A stretch of DNA of 64,000 bases from Limnanthes douglasii subsp. nivea (GCA_036936605.1 JAUPFV010000002.1:198671273-198735272); one strand, 5' to 3'. Shown: positions 34,590 through 47,700, numbered from the stretch's first letter. The notes: a model not told the origin generated them from the sequence alone. Made by a program: numbers and translations.

Positions 34590-36250
34590 CTATGGAAGCA
34601 GTCATGCCTAAATTTAGTAAGAAGGAGATCATTCATAATCAAGTCTACATTTAAACTAATGGAGAATTTAAAGCAGTGCACTTCACACAAAAAGATAAGT
34701 TAATTCTTCTTGAAAACTCAAAATTTACCTTAGTAGGGAAAATTTCCCTAAGTAGGCCTCAAATGCATATGGTGATTTTAGTTTATCTGTATGGGGCATA
34801 GACATGTATTTATTAAACTTGACTAGATAGATGACTTTAAGATCCTATGGAAGAGGAATGTTTGGTCAATTCCACGAGACTTCTCAAATGGGAACCTATA
34901 TTTAATCATAAAAATAAATCCCAAGTAACTCTTGTCTGGGTTACCTTTCCTAATATCCATGATTTCTTATATAATAAATACATTATTAACACTATTTCCA
35001 AAACTATAGGAAATCCTCTTAATATGTGGATTCCTAATAGAAATAGGGATAATTATAATTATTGTTAGGCTTATATAGAATTAGTTATATACAAGCCTCT
35101 CAGTAACAAAATTTGGATAAACTTTAAGGACCAAGATGGATTCTGGTTGGATATTATATATGGTGATAAACCATTATATTGTATGGACTCCTTTCATTTT
35201 GGCCATAATGAAATCCAATGTAATAAAATAAAAAATCCATTGATATACAAGATTTAAATAACAACTAAAAATTAGGACAAAACATAAAACAACTACTTGT
35301 AAAAGTAACTGAAATTTTAGACTCCTAAAATGAAATCTATAGTTAATCCGTGAAAATATTGAAGACAAAACAAATATATCTCAAATAACAATAACTCAAC
35401 TAGTAATAATACTAGTAAAGATAAGAATCATGAAGGCATATGAAGAAAATAAACCAAATCCCCATTGACAAACAACTCATCTTCAATTGAGGAAGTAAAC
35501 CCTGAAATGATGGAAACTTTTCAATCTTTCCTAAGATAATTCTCAAGAATAAGGAGGATTTTTCATGGAAGAAATATCCATGAACATATCTTCTTATCTG
35601 AGGAGCTTATATATGATATTAATAAGAAATCTAGAGGTGGAAACATTTTGTTAAAAATTAGCATGGCTAAGGATTTTGATAAAATGTCTCATAGCTTCAT
35701 CTAAAATGTTATTTTAAGGGTCTTAATGGAATCAGGAAGGAGGTCATATTTAGCAAGAAATAAAATTTAAAACTATAAGTGATATAAATATAAATTGTCT
35801 TGCCTTTGCAAATGAATTTATCATCTTTACAAATGAATTAATGAATAATATTAATATATTAAACAACTTTTTGAGGTTGTATCAAGATATATATTTCCAA
35901 TCAATAAACTCAGAAAAATTAAATCTTATAACCTATACCAATATTAATCATCATAGAATTAGGTCTCTTAAAGAGGCTACTAGATTCAAAAACAGATCTT
36001 TACCTTTAAAATACTTAGGGATATTTATTCATAGTAGCAACAAAATAGCATGTATAATGCTTTAATTAACAAAATTAGGTCCAAAATACAAGAATGAGAC
36101 ATTAATGCCATATCTTTTGGTGGTAGATTAGTACTAATACAATCAGTACTGATGCTTATGCCTTCATATCATATTTAATGTTGTAATTTACCTAATACTG
36201 TAATAAGTAGAATTGAAAAACTCTTTTATAGATCCATGTAGGGATCTAAA
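34590..36250 (+). pseudogene. LINE relic: ORF1 (DUF4283-like) and reverse transcriptase
   Basis: 34847-35068 reads R-L-L-K-W-x-P ... V-W-V-T-F-P-N, the RNA-binding ORF1 pattern of plant LINEs (DUF4283). From about 35570, G-R-N-I-H-E-H-I ... R-G-G-N-I-L-L-K-I-S-M-A-K-D-F-D is the LINE RT core. At 35800-36065 the F-A-D-D active site has become F-A-N-E, followed by L-P-L-K-Y-L-G-I. L-S/I-S-F-G-G-R-L follows near 36110. Stops and shifts disable it. Confidence 0.8.
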
Positions 36251-37830
36251 GAGTCTACTCAAGCTATAATATGGACAAACTATACCTCCTTATGAAAACC
36301 ATATAAGAAAGGAGGTTTAAATATTATAAGGCTAACTGAATTACATGATACTTATTCATGTAAACTTTGGTTTAAGTTTCGTAAAAAAAATCTATATGGG
36401 CTAAGTATATGTATCCAGTATACTGCTAAAAAATTGCATCATATTCAACTTAAATTAATTTAAAAAGCTCTATGACTTGGGAAATTTTAAATTTTATTAA
36501 GAACATTGTTGAACCTTATATATTATGGAACCTAATGAAAGGAAATATAGACTTCTTGCTAAACAAATGGTTTAGAAATCAACCATTAATTAGCCTTTCA
36601 TGTGACAGTATTAATGAATGGTATGTTATAGATTATGTGAATACTTTGGGGATAAATGATAGTTGAGATTTAGCTAAGTTGAGATCAAATATCAGTTTAT
36701 CTAACATTAATAAAATACAAAATTTCACAATTCATAATAACATAGAAGATAATTAATTTGGTATTTAGATAACTCTAGTTATTTCAATATTAAAGCACTT
36801 GGAATCAAATGAGGTACAAAAATAATACCTCCAATATATTTGCTAAGATATGGAATAACATCAATCTAACTAAATATTATTTTCTTCTAGGGAAAATTAT
36901 GAAATGTTGGATAAATATGGATACTAACCTTTAAAAATAAACATTTACCTTGCATCCAAGTGTCAATTCTGCCATGATATAGAAACATGGGCAGCTTGGA
37001 GCCATTTAACTAATTTATTTGATATAACAATAAGAAGATACATAAACATTCAGCATCTAATCAGATGTTGAATATGGTCAACCTCCAAGACAACTCATAT
37101 TAGAACAATTTTGTCATCCATCATATGCTGGATAATCTGTTATTTTAAAAACAAAGTTCAGTATGATGATATACATATATCTTTCAAAGTTATTTTAGAT
37201 AAAATTTAATTTATAATATGTAGACTTAACAATGCAAACATCTTTAAAAATAAAATTTGGGTTGGTGATATTACCAAAGCTAATAAGTTAGGTTGTTATT
37301 TTCATATTAATAATACTAACAAGGTAAATGTCCTAAAATGGTTAGTTCCACGTGTTAATAGGTTTAAATTAAACTCAGATGTCTCATGTCCTTTAAATAG
37401 GGAGGCAAGTGGGGCTGGTCTTATCAGAGATAACAACGGAGAAGTCATTATTTTCTATGGAAGATTATATGGCAAACACTGAGCTTTAGTTGTTGAATGT
37501 ATGGAATTATTAGATGGGTTTATTATATATAACCAAAAGGAGCTTAAACAAGTAGATATTGAAACAAATTCTACTATTCTGATTGAAATGCTAGCTAAGG
37601 GTAATGGCTCGTGATACTTAAATCCTATGATAAACTGCTATAGGAATTTAATATATCCAACAATGACTATTAAAGACATATCTAGGAATCAAAATATAGC
37701 TCCTGATTGGCTAGCTAGATGGACCCTGAAATGTAAAATGAAACTAGACCTAGGAAGCTATCAACTACCAAACTCTCTTAGGGCCATTATTCTTTGGTTT
37801 TGGTTATGTAAGAGTGGATGATTAACAATT
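36251..37830 (+). pseudogene. LINE relic: C-terminal part with RNase H domain
   Basis: After RT, 37310-37810 reads an RNase H (RVT_3) domain: K-L-N-S-D-V-S, S-G-A-G-L-I-R-D, E-C-M-E-L-L, then D-I-E-T-N-S and P-D-W-L-A-R-W. RNase H at the C-terminus is common in plant LINEs. The canonical catalytic N-T-D is N-S-D here. No poly-A tail is visible at the end. Confidence 0.75.
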
Positions 37831-38075
37831 TGGTCAAAGTATCAAGCCTTAATCAATCATTTGACTAACCAGTATTATAAAAGCAATAAACGTATTAGAT
37901 TTCTTATATTGTTGTTGCTTAGTCTCGATTCACATACACAATCCATTTCTTATGATAGTAGAAGAAAACAAATCTAAATGAAAGGCGTGAGTGATATCTA
38001 ATAAAAGTTTGGAATCAATACATGATAGATCGGGGCTTTTAAATCAAAAGAAAGGTCAGCTTATTCTATTAAGAC

Positions 38076-38844
38076 TAGGCATGGGCATTCGGTTCTTCGG
38101 TTCGGTTCGGTTTGGTTCTTTCGGTTCTCGGTTCTCGGTTCTTTTGGTTCTTCAAAACTAGCACCCATTTAGGAACCGAATAAATTTCGGTTCGGTTCGG
38201 TGCGGTTCTTCTTAATTCGGTTCGGTTCGGTGCGGTTCTTCTTAATTCGGTTCGGTATGGGTACTTAACTCGGTTCCAATCTCGTAGTTTTGGATACTTT
38301 AAATGCTTTGCAATATCAACATATATAAAACTCCTTTTACAATTTAAAACAATATAACTATATTAGATTGTAAGAAAAAAATATTAAATATAAGAAATAT
38401 TCATAATTAATATATTAAAGAATAACATTAGTAATATAAAGAAAATGGAGAGATGATATCAAGTTTATTAAATTATAGAAAGGTTATATTTTATTATTTT
38501 GTTTATACGCATAATAGTTTATAGATATGGCGTCACTTTGAATAAAGTATGTTACCATTTATTAAAGAGAACATAATTAGAGATCAATGATAAAATACAA
38601 ATTTAGAGGAATCTAACTTTGAAAAAGAAAATAAATTTTCTGAAAAAAATTCAAAATTAAAGGTTAATACATAGGTTCGGTTCCTAACACGTACCCACGG
38701 TTCTTCGGTTCGGTTCAGTACCGAGAACCGTGGGTAATTGAAAACTGAAACCATTCGGGTATTATGAAAGAACCAAATCTACTTCGGTTCGGTTCTTTCG
38801 GTTCGGTTCGGTTCTTTCGGTTCCAGGTAAAATGTCCATCCCTA
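38076..38844. mobile_element. Non-autonomous hAT element with 8-bp target duplication
   Basis: 769 bp flanked by perfect direct repeats ATTAAGAC (38068-38075 and 38845-38852). Ends are inverted: TAGGCATGGGCATT on the left against TAGGGATGGACATT from the right, two mismatches in 14. Just inside each end are many CGGTT pentamers (mostly GGTTCGGTTCGG on the left, the same sense again on the right plus GAACCG). A 30-bp unit repeats twice at 38186-38245. The interior is AT-rich with no transposase. 8-bp duplication and TAGGG-TGG-CA ends are the hAT signature. Confidence 0.94.
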
Positions 38845-38852
38845 ATTAAGAC

Positions 38853-39580
38853 AACATAAGATGGTTTCATGCTTCTCATATGTTGAAGAACCGCTTATTG
38901 AATTTGTAGAAAAATATAAGAAAAGAAACTTCAATTTAAATGCATCATTTACTATGATTAAATCTACCGATTTTTTTATAATTTTTCAAGTATAATTCTT
39001 ATTCAAAGGACTAGTATAAATTCTTTTAGTGTGTAAAATCTTTTTTTCATCTCAACACAAGTATTTTTTTATCTCAAAAGAAAAATAATTTTTTTAATAT
39101 TTGTATATTTAAAAATTAATATAATTTATTAAAAATTAATTAATTATTATGAATTGTTAATAATAAATATTTTTCTAAATTTGTTACTTAAATTATATTA
39201 GATATATATTGTTATTAATAATTTATATATTATTTGTAATTTTTTATTAAATAGTTAATTACAAATTTTTTTATTAATAATCCATAGATATTTGGAAAAA
39301 AAAAACTCTTACATGGTGCCTTTTATTCGATAGAACGCTCTTATTCGATGGAACGCCTAATTTTATCCATAGGTTGAGAGTTGACTTGGAAGTGGAACCA
39401 AACAACATGCTTGATTTGATTCACTCATTCTATATTTGTGCGTTGGGTCCTAAAACTTGTGGTAGTTCCCATTAAAACAAAACAAAAATACAAGGACTAC
39501 TTTTTAAAAACACGTGATAGTACCCTAACGGAAGTCCAAGTCTCCATCGACACTTCTCCATCTTCCACCGAAAGAGAAAG
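38853..39580. other. Upstream region of the small 6-exon gene
   Basis: AT-rich, no open frame. The last 150 bp before ATG 39581 become more balanced in composition (AAGTCCAAGTCTCCATCGAC), which fits a promoter and 5' UTR. I cannot fix a TATA box or start site. Confidence 0.5.
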
Positions 39581-41965
39581 ATGTTGGAAAACCCTACCCT
39601 AACTGCACCTGATTCAAGCACAGTCAAGCGTTACGCTCCTCCCAATCAAAGGTCTTCTTCCAGATTTTTCGCTTTCTATTTTCGTCCTTGCAATTGATTT
39701 AGATCTACCCCTCTTATCTCTTGATTGTATGATGCGATTTCGGTGTTTCCACGTTTTGCAGAAATCGCCCTCTGAATAGGCGCAAATCTGGAGGTTCTTT
39801 CTTCGTTCTCAATATTTCTTTTCGTTCAATTTTGTAGGTTTAAAAGTAAAATTGAAAAAAATAGCTTTCCTTTTTCTAGGTGGAAATTGGTTTAGTAACT
39901 ATTAGCCTAATTATACGAAGATTCTTTGTTTGTTTGGCATTGTTAGTTGAAGGTGACTTCTCATTCAAATTTAGCAACGTTTATGTTATGGGCTTTCGTA
40001 TTATTAATCATTGAGTTTGACATATTCTTGATATGTATAGACTCATTTTGGTTTGAAAATTCTTATCCTATGCAAGCAGAGCAGGCATTGGTTGTTTTAA
40101 GCTGTAAAATGAAACCCAATTCTTGATAAATTAGATTGAAATTTAGTTAGAGGCGGTGCATGTAGTTTTTTCCTCCACCCTGATCAAATGATTGCAATTG
40201 GTATTTTATGTTCTGTTTTATCTTGGTTTGGGTTCGCTGGTGTGCTAGCCTAATGTTATCGATAACATCCCCTTTGTTGTATGCTACAAAATAACCCTTG
40301 TTATATCTATCCCTGTAGCACTTGTTAGAAAACAATTTTTTTACTTCAGAAAGTTAGGTACAAGATAGATGCTTCTACATATTTGCTTGCAATGTTGTTC
40401 CGTACAAACTAAATGGCATAGGAATTCTGTCTTTTCTGCATTATACTGCCCTAAATATCTCATATTAGTGATGAGGACAATCAAAATTTGTGCTGAAGTT
40501 GTAGATCCTCGCAGATCGCCTCGACCGTACTAATACTTATGGCACCGATGCTGAGAAGCATCAACTTCCTGCTTCAAGAAGCATTCCTATTATGGAGTAT
40601 GGAGATGCAGGGACTGGGGCTTTCCTGAATGAGGCTCCTCGTCCCAGCTTTATAGGTTTAGAAGGGTGCTCTAGAAGTGAAGCTTCTCAACTTTTGAATG
40701 AGCGTATGTTTTTCAACATTCTCAACTATATAATTTAGATGTGCTACTTACAGTTATTTGCTTTAATTTTCACCAGCGCTAACAAGCATGTTTCCAAATG
40801 GATATTAGGTATTTTAAACCCCAACTAAGAATTAAACTGAATAAAATGAAAGATAAAACGTGGTCTTCGTGGTTCTAGCAGCTCTATGAAATGGATTCTG
40901 CTTCAGTAATTCCTATAAGAAACAAACTGAAAAGAACTTCATATTGTCGAGCAGCTTTTGTGTTTCATTTGCAATTTTTTTCCTACACAGCGTAAGCATT
41001 AGCAAACCTGTAAACTTTATCTTGCTACTTATCCCTTCATATTGTTGCAAAACATAACTAGTCAGCTGGATAACATAAACATGGCCTTAAGGCATGGGGG
41101 TTGTGTGCTGCATGTCTATTTTTTGGCATAAATTTTATTTGTTTTGGCTTGGCTGATACTCTACTATCAACATCGCTGCTTACCTTTGTTCATTAAATTT
41201 TGCTGTGAAATATTGAGTGCTTTAAACGATGATCATCAGTGTTTCTCAGACATGTTATGTATGCAACCACTTACTGTGGTTTTGCCATTACACAGATCTA
41301 AAATTTCTTACGATATCTTGTTTTCAAGTGCAGGCTGGGCTGCTGTAATCCATCTCTATAATGACACAACAATAGATTTATCTGGTTAGTCAGCAACCTA
41401 CACTGTTTCCGTTATCAGAAGGTGTTTCCTTATTTTTCCAACTCATTGCATAGCCATAATGTATATGCAAATATGAGTTTGGTTCTCGATATTAAATAAT
41501 GTCGTATTTTAAGGATGAATAATGTCTGCTTTATACTATCATCAAGATCATGTGCTTTAATTTGTATTGTTGGTTTATGATTGCATTGGATCACCAATTA
41601 TTGAAATCATAGATTTCAAAGAATGTAAATAAGGATGGGTTTTAGGCTTTTCTGGCCGTAGATATTGTGAGAAACGAGTGATAGTCGATTTGCTATATAT
41701 ATACTTGCATGTTTTCAGAAAGACCTTCGATGTATATGGGAAGTAATGCATCACCTTGGGGGCAAATAAGACTTCCTCATCAGGTGAGAAATAGCTTGTG
41801 ACAACTATGTCATTATTCTCTCTATCCTTCTCTTTAACATGAATATTTATTCATCCCCAGATGATGTCTTCAGCAAACGTCGGATCTCCATTGAGCTCAC
41901 AGATGGATTTCTTGGGGGAACTTCGGCGCTCAATGTCACATACTAAGAGTAGTTATAACAACTAA
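39581..41965 (+). CDS. Small 6-exon plant gene of unknown function (170 aa)
   Basis: Exons 39581-39651, 39762-39793, 40515-40703, 41334-41384, 41719-41783 and 41861-41965. All five introns begin GT and end AG, every phase closes, and the total is 513 nt ending in TAA. The protein is hydrophilic: an N-terminal Pro/Arg/Asn-rich segment (R-Y-A-P-P-N-Q-R-N-R-P-L-N-R-R-K-S-G), a central segment (residues about 55-100, with I-P-I-M-E-Y-G and P-R-P-S-F-I-G-L-E-G-C), the exon-4 segment W-A-A-V-I-H-L-Y-N-D, and a Met/Ser-rich C-terminus with D-F-L-G-E-L-R-R-S-M. No signal peptide, membrane span or catalytic motif is visible. It looks like a conserved plant-specific protein but I do not recognise it. 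It converges on the MUTYH gene. Confidence 0.85.
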
Positions 41966-42805
41966 CACTCCACTTTAGACGAAGTTAAGTCTGCAACTGA
42001 ACTGTGATATTATGATTTAAAATCAACCCAAAGAAGTCTGCTGTATGTGTACTGTAGATCTTATAATTATTACTTGGGTCATGTTACTATATCTGATAAA
42101 TTTTCAAATGTAGAATATTTGTTCTCTCGAACTTTTTCATCTTTTATCTTTTCTCCTGAACAGAGGCCGTAGCGGATGCACATCACATCAATTCAAACTG
42201 TATAGATGATTTAGTTACCTGGGTATTTCGTTGCTAACAAGTTTATCTCTAAATGTAAAATAGACCAGAAACATGGATCTTGAAACATATAAGATCAATC
42301 ACCTCAGGAGTTAAAGGCACCCGATAGAATAATAGAGTTCAAAGTTTGGTCTGAAACTGCAGATCGACCGTTTGATGGAGTTCAAGTAGACTTTAGTTTC
42401 TTTAAGCTAATCTTATTTCTTGATGGAACGGTAGTAGGGGACACCTCTTTTTTCTTGAATTTCTGAATCATGGTGTATACCTGTATTAAATTCAATAACC
42501 AAGTAAGAACTCAAGACCATATAACTAGAACTCGTCTCCGTCAAACAAACACAACTTGAGGCAAAACAGATTTTAAAACAAACTGAGGTACATGATTTTA
42601 CAAATGTAAAGACGACATAAATTATGAACATTGAGTCTGACACCGGCAACAAATAGGGTTGTATCCTCAATGGTGATCCTAATGGAAGCTCAACTTCACC
42701 ACTGAACCAAGTGAGAAAATTACCGCAGATAAAGTAAACGATAATCTTGTTACAAAAAACACTAGGAAGGATCTCAAATCCATCATCAATTCATGTGATT
42801 TTTAG
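41966..42805. other. Convergent intergenic region, two 3' UTRs
   Basis: 840 bp between the stop codons of two tail-to-tail genes, with no open frame of note. It must hold both 3' ends. Several AATAAA-like words occur, but I cannot assign polyadenylation sites. Overlapping 3' UTRs are possible. Confidence 0.6.
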
Positions 42806-45724
42806 TCAAGTGATAAGCATATTGGTTACCTTCCTTACTGCTGTTGTCAATCCCGTGGTTAAAAGGGCATTGCCATCCATGCATTTCCAAGGGACTGCCT
42901 CCTTGTGCTGCTCCCTCGATAGCTCACTAACTCCATCTTTCATCACCCAAAGAGAAGATACAAAGGGTAAATTTATTACACGTGAAAACCCCATAAGATA
43001 ATTCGGCAAATTATACAAATAAAATATTTTCTTGATTTGGATTTTTTAGGAAAAGTGCAAACCTTTAAGATGTAAGATCAATAACTCTACATAAATCTTA
43101 CGACGAATGTGAGTAAAAATATGGATAAATTCTCCAACATATTCTCTAGAAACTATACTACATCTACATGTTTTCTCCACGTCGAGCTTAAACGTTTTCT
43201 TCAAATAAAGGTCGATTTCTTTTCTCCTCGTGGTTAAATCAGCATCTTTATCGAACGTAACACATGGGAACTCCCAAAGACCAGCCAGTAGACCGTCTTC
43301 TGGTCTTTTTTTAAGAAGAAATTGGCTATCGGAATTATTTCCTTTGCTTTGTAATATCTCCACTACACAAACATACGAAAAATCATGCCTTTGTTTGGGT
43401 TTTACAACCTTTGTAGGATAATCTGTTACTGTAATCGACCTATCTTTTTCTGCAACAGCATATGCACGGCATTGGTTTACTACAGGACATGAAGAGCAAT
43501 TTGGGTTTAAAGGAGTGCATACAGTTGCACCAAGTTCCATGACAGATTGGTTGAAATCCCCGGGACGTGAGGGATCAACAAGTTGACCCGATAGCTTCCT
43601 AAACATAAGGAATCTTTAGATACATATCTGGTACTTTTAAATACTAAATTCCAAATAAAAAGGTAACTAAAAATAACCATTTCTCTATACTAATTTGATC
43701 ATAACTTTAGTCTACGATATCGGACGAAGATGATTTGTTAAACTATCTAATGCGATTTTACATACGAACCCTTTATGATTTCACAAAAGGATTTAAATTT
43801 GGACAATTCAGTCCAAAGTAACTTTCACTCGTTAATACTGTTTTAAACCTTATACTCAAATATGATGAGAAAAAAAAATGACCGTCGGAATGTTTCTGAT
43901 CGATTTAAAGTTTTGTTAAACGCCTAATTATGACTGACCATAAACTATGAGATTCTTTTGTTATTTACGCTTAGAGAAATAAATACACTAAAAAGATTTA
44001 CCAAAAGTTCTTTATAGTATCTCTGTCTTTAGGGTTAGCAGAAATAGCCTTTAGTCTAGCAAGTACTCGAACAACATTCCCATCAACCACAGGCACCACC
44101 TGGAATTAGAAACTTGAAATAGATGACTGGTTTGCATTATTTAAAAAATTTGAACTCCGATAACCTACACACCTCATTAAAAGCAATAGATGCAATTGCT
44201 CCAGCTGTATAATCTCCTATTCCCTTAATTTTCCTTAAAGTAGATGCCGAATTAGGAAAGTCGTCTTCTCCTGCAACAATCATCTTTGCGCCCTGTAGGA
44301 AAAAGTTATAAAAAATACAAATCCAATTTATAAGAAAACTGGAAGTAACATCTCCAATCTTGAAGATAGATGCATACTTAGTTAAGAACAAGACACAAAT
44401 GCAAAGATTATGACACAGGCGATGTTGATCAAAGCTATCTAATTGAGCTAGGGTCGAAACTAAAGTAAACAAGAAGAAATATAAAATTTTCTAAAGCAGC
44501 AAACTTATCAAAGAAATGATAAACCAACTACATGCTTATTAAAAAAAGGGAAAATAAAATTGTAGCCGCATTTGGACATAGTTCCTACATCAAAAGAGAG
44601 GCAAATTTCCCATAGTTAGAAAGCACTATCAACCGGACAAAAACCACCCTTTTTGAAAGAACAAAAGCACATTGTCCGACATTTAAGTTCAGCTTACCTC
44701 TAGCAGAAAACGTCCTCGCCTGTAATATCCAAGACCTGCCCACATCTCATTAACTTCCTGCAAAACATGTTACGAAAGAAATTACAAACAATTATGCACT
44801 ATACTATTCTATGAGAAACCAATCAATGTAAGATCGATTTTTTTTTTACTCAGCTTTCATCTTTTACGAATTTCAGCCAAACTAAGCTATATGGTGACCG
44901 AAAAAAACCTAAGGGAATGGTTAGGCACTTCTCATCGCATTTTCCTTATAATCAAACGCATATAGAACGCTATAAAGTTTCACTTGTTTTTTCCTTCTTT
45001 CAAGTTCCTAGTGAACCAAAGACCGTCCACAACAGCCTACTTTTATTGGGAATGAACAATGAACATCACTGATTAGGCTACATGTCAGTTTTCTCTAATA
45101 TAAAACAATCCGACTTAAAATGCCACAGTTAAAAAAGAAGCAAACAGAACCTAATACCACAATTCACCATTATAGTACCTCAAGAGAAGCCTTAGCTAGG
45201 TGGTGAATAGTAGGCCATTTCGTCATCCAACGGTTGTAATAATCGATAACAGCTTGAACCCTAGTTTGCTGCAACATCACCTCTGATACCCATACCTCAT
45301 AAGCCCTTCTCTCTCTGCCACCTTCTTCGACTTCTCTTCTCCATGGAAGATCTCTCTTGTTCTTGTCGTACCAAATCAGCATAGACTCCCTAATTTTATG
45401 GGTTTCCTCTTCGCTAAACAAATCTTCAATGTCCTTCATCGATTTTTGCCCATGCTCCTCCTCTTCCTCGTCCTGTGTCGCCGAAAAAATGGATCTTTTT
45501 TTAGGGTTTCTACTCGATTTACGAATCTGCATTGAAAAAAAGTTGGGAGTTGGAGATTCAGAAATTAGGGAGGGAACTCGAGGTGGGTTTTGAGTTTTGG
45601 CTTCGAGATTAGAAGTTGAAACGACAGTTGTTGGTTTGAATAAAAGGCGCAAAGTGAAGAGGGCTTTGGTGGTCGAATAACTCGACCAGTAATTAACTTG
45701 ACTCATACCCCAAATTTTAACCAC
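42806..45724 (-). CDS. MUTYH: Adenine DNA glycosylase, MutY homologue
   Basis: Removes adenine mispaired with 8-oxoguanine in base excision repair, in nucleus and possibly organelles. Exons (minus): 45724-45179, 44757-44698, 44292-44173, 44099-44002, 43598-43063, 42936-42806. All introns are GT-AG and phases close to 496 aa. Visible residues: catalytic Glu148 in [16 protein letters not shown], helix-hairpin-helix [11 protein letters not shown] (224-234), catalytic Asp248 in V-V-D-G-N-V, [4Fe-4S] cysteines 302, 309, 312 and 318 (C-x6-C-x2-C-x5-C), then the NUDIX-like 8-oxoG recognition domain (about 345-490, L-L-A-G-L-W-E-F-P). Alternative starts are Met7 and Met65. The first 60 residues are basic, Ser/Thr-rich and almost free of acidic residues, like a transit peptide. 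It appears intact. Confidence 0.95.
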
Positions 45725-46640
45725 CGGTTAACTCATATTTTGAAACACTGACAAAGCTGTTCGGTTCCTACGCAATTGTTTTGTTAAGAAGTTGACGCTA
45801 CAAATTACTCTTAGCCCTCTTTATTTATCCATGTATCAAACTAGTTTTTCATTTTTATTTTTTTTCCCATCTATCCCTTTCGTTTAAGAACTGACATGTG
45901 ACATCTAAATCCCAAATGTTGTATCATTTTTGGTCTTCAAATCCCAAGTTTTGTGTTACTTTTGGTCCTCCAGAAAAACGGATTGTTAAAATTTCTAAAA
46001 CAAAGGAGGTGGGTGGGAGATAAAAGTGAAAGTGAAAGACTAGTTTGATACAAGGGGTAAACATGAGGGATTAAGAGTGATTTTTAGCCAAAAATTCAAC
46101 GATTTAAACATCTTTGTAGTTACTAATATTTAATAATATTATAATCAATTAAAATAATATAAACTTACTTGCAAAATATATATATTAATAGAGGAAAATA
46201 ATAATTTTTATTTTTAAACCACACACAACTTAAACAAAATAAAATCATTTTAAAAAACGCGAATAAAAAATGTTCAAAAGATTCGTTATAAAATATGGTT
46301 ATATACAAAATTCGATTGGTTAAAAAAATTATAATCTCCTTAATATGTAAGAGATATTTATGATAACGTTAAAAACTTTATAAATAAAAATCCAACAACC
46401 ATTATACTGTAACTATAATTTATTTATATTACATCTCTAATAATATTCTATTGTTATTCTCACGCATTTTTATTTACTCTATGTCTAGAATTTTTTTTAT
46501 ATTCAGACATTTTTATTTACTTTATGTTTATTCTCTTTGGTTTAAACTAGTTATTCTTAAATATCGATATCAATTGATTTTGTTTGTGGAAAGCATAATT
46601 TTTCTTCCCAAATATAATCAAAACAACATGAAAGTTCAGC
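45725..46640. other. Upstream of MUTYH, no gene seen
   Basis: AT-rich intergenic DNA holding the MUTYH promoter on its left edge. No convincing open frame or element was recognised. The right two thirds are highly AT-rich. Confidence 0.6.
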
Positions 46641-46643
46641 TAG

Positions 46644-47700
46644 TTGATGTCGAATTCTGATGAGAAGATTGATTTGTCCGTAGATGAGGGTTTGAAGTGG
46701 AGCTTCCTGATGGACGAGTCAAACCCTCGACGACCAAAGAAAACCTTGCAGTGCCTCTTACTAAGATTAGCGATTGGCTCAACGGTTAAGGGAAGAATAG
46801 ACAAAGTCAAATCCATCATCCAAATTTTGGATGCCGAGAAAAGAGATGATGTTACTTTGGGATGTTTAAATATCGTTTGAAAAAAAAACGGACGATAAAG
46901 AACCTTCAAAGGGGGCTCGCAAAGGAGATGTGGAGAACTTGGACTGAGTATTCTCAAGTCGAGACAAGAGATGACGACAACATCACAGGAACAAATGAAG
47001 AACTTGAATTCCTACTTTCAAACATGACCAAAGAAAGGAAAAAATTATGAAGCCTCGGTTGGAGAATGAAAATGACCAAAATGTCCCAAGCATTCCACAA
47101 ATGTGAATGTTGGAGTAATAGCAACTACGGGGACGCAACTGGGATGCCCGCTGCTCCCAAATATGCTATCATTTGGCTCCACCAGGTTACATTCAATACC
47201 ATGGATACCATCCAGCTTTCGTCCATAATCAAGTTGTCCCACTATTGAGGACTCAAAACATCCTAAGAGCACAACTGGGTTATATGTTGAACCCTACACA
47301 AAGGCAACAACAACCGAATAGGATACTTGGTTAGCCTCAAGGTTATCCACCATATCCACTAGGGTAGATCCACCGAGATTCAGGCTATCAACCAAATAGG
47401 TCAAAGCAAAATATAAATCTAACGATTTGGAAGTGGAAGGGACCAAAGTTTCAGCAGGCATACTTATAAATGAACTTTTCGTGTGATTATTATATGGATG
47501 AGTATACCAGTCCTAACGAGGAGTCTCAACTGCCCAATGAGGTATTATATCGTATTATTTCACCATATTATGATAACCAAAATATGGAAAATTATTAAGG
47601 AAAATGAGATATATAGCACCACATCCAAAAGTTCAACAACGAGATGCTGTAGTATGAAGTTAATGATGGAATAAAGTTTTGAATATTTACCATAAACCCT
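46644..47700 (+). pseudogene. Gypsy gag fragment related to element B
   Basis: 46644-46880 begins with S-N-S-D-E-K-I-D-L-S-V-D-E, matching the start of element B gag (30829, minus). Near 47630-47655 the same Q-K-F-N-N-E-M block is read. Between them, shifted frames give Tyr/Pro/Gln-rich gag sequence and D-E-Y-T-S-P-N-E-E. No LTR or pol is attached, so it is an isolated fragment. Confidence 0.65.
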
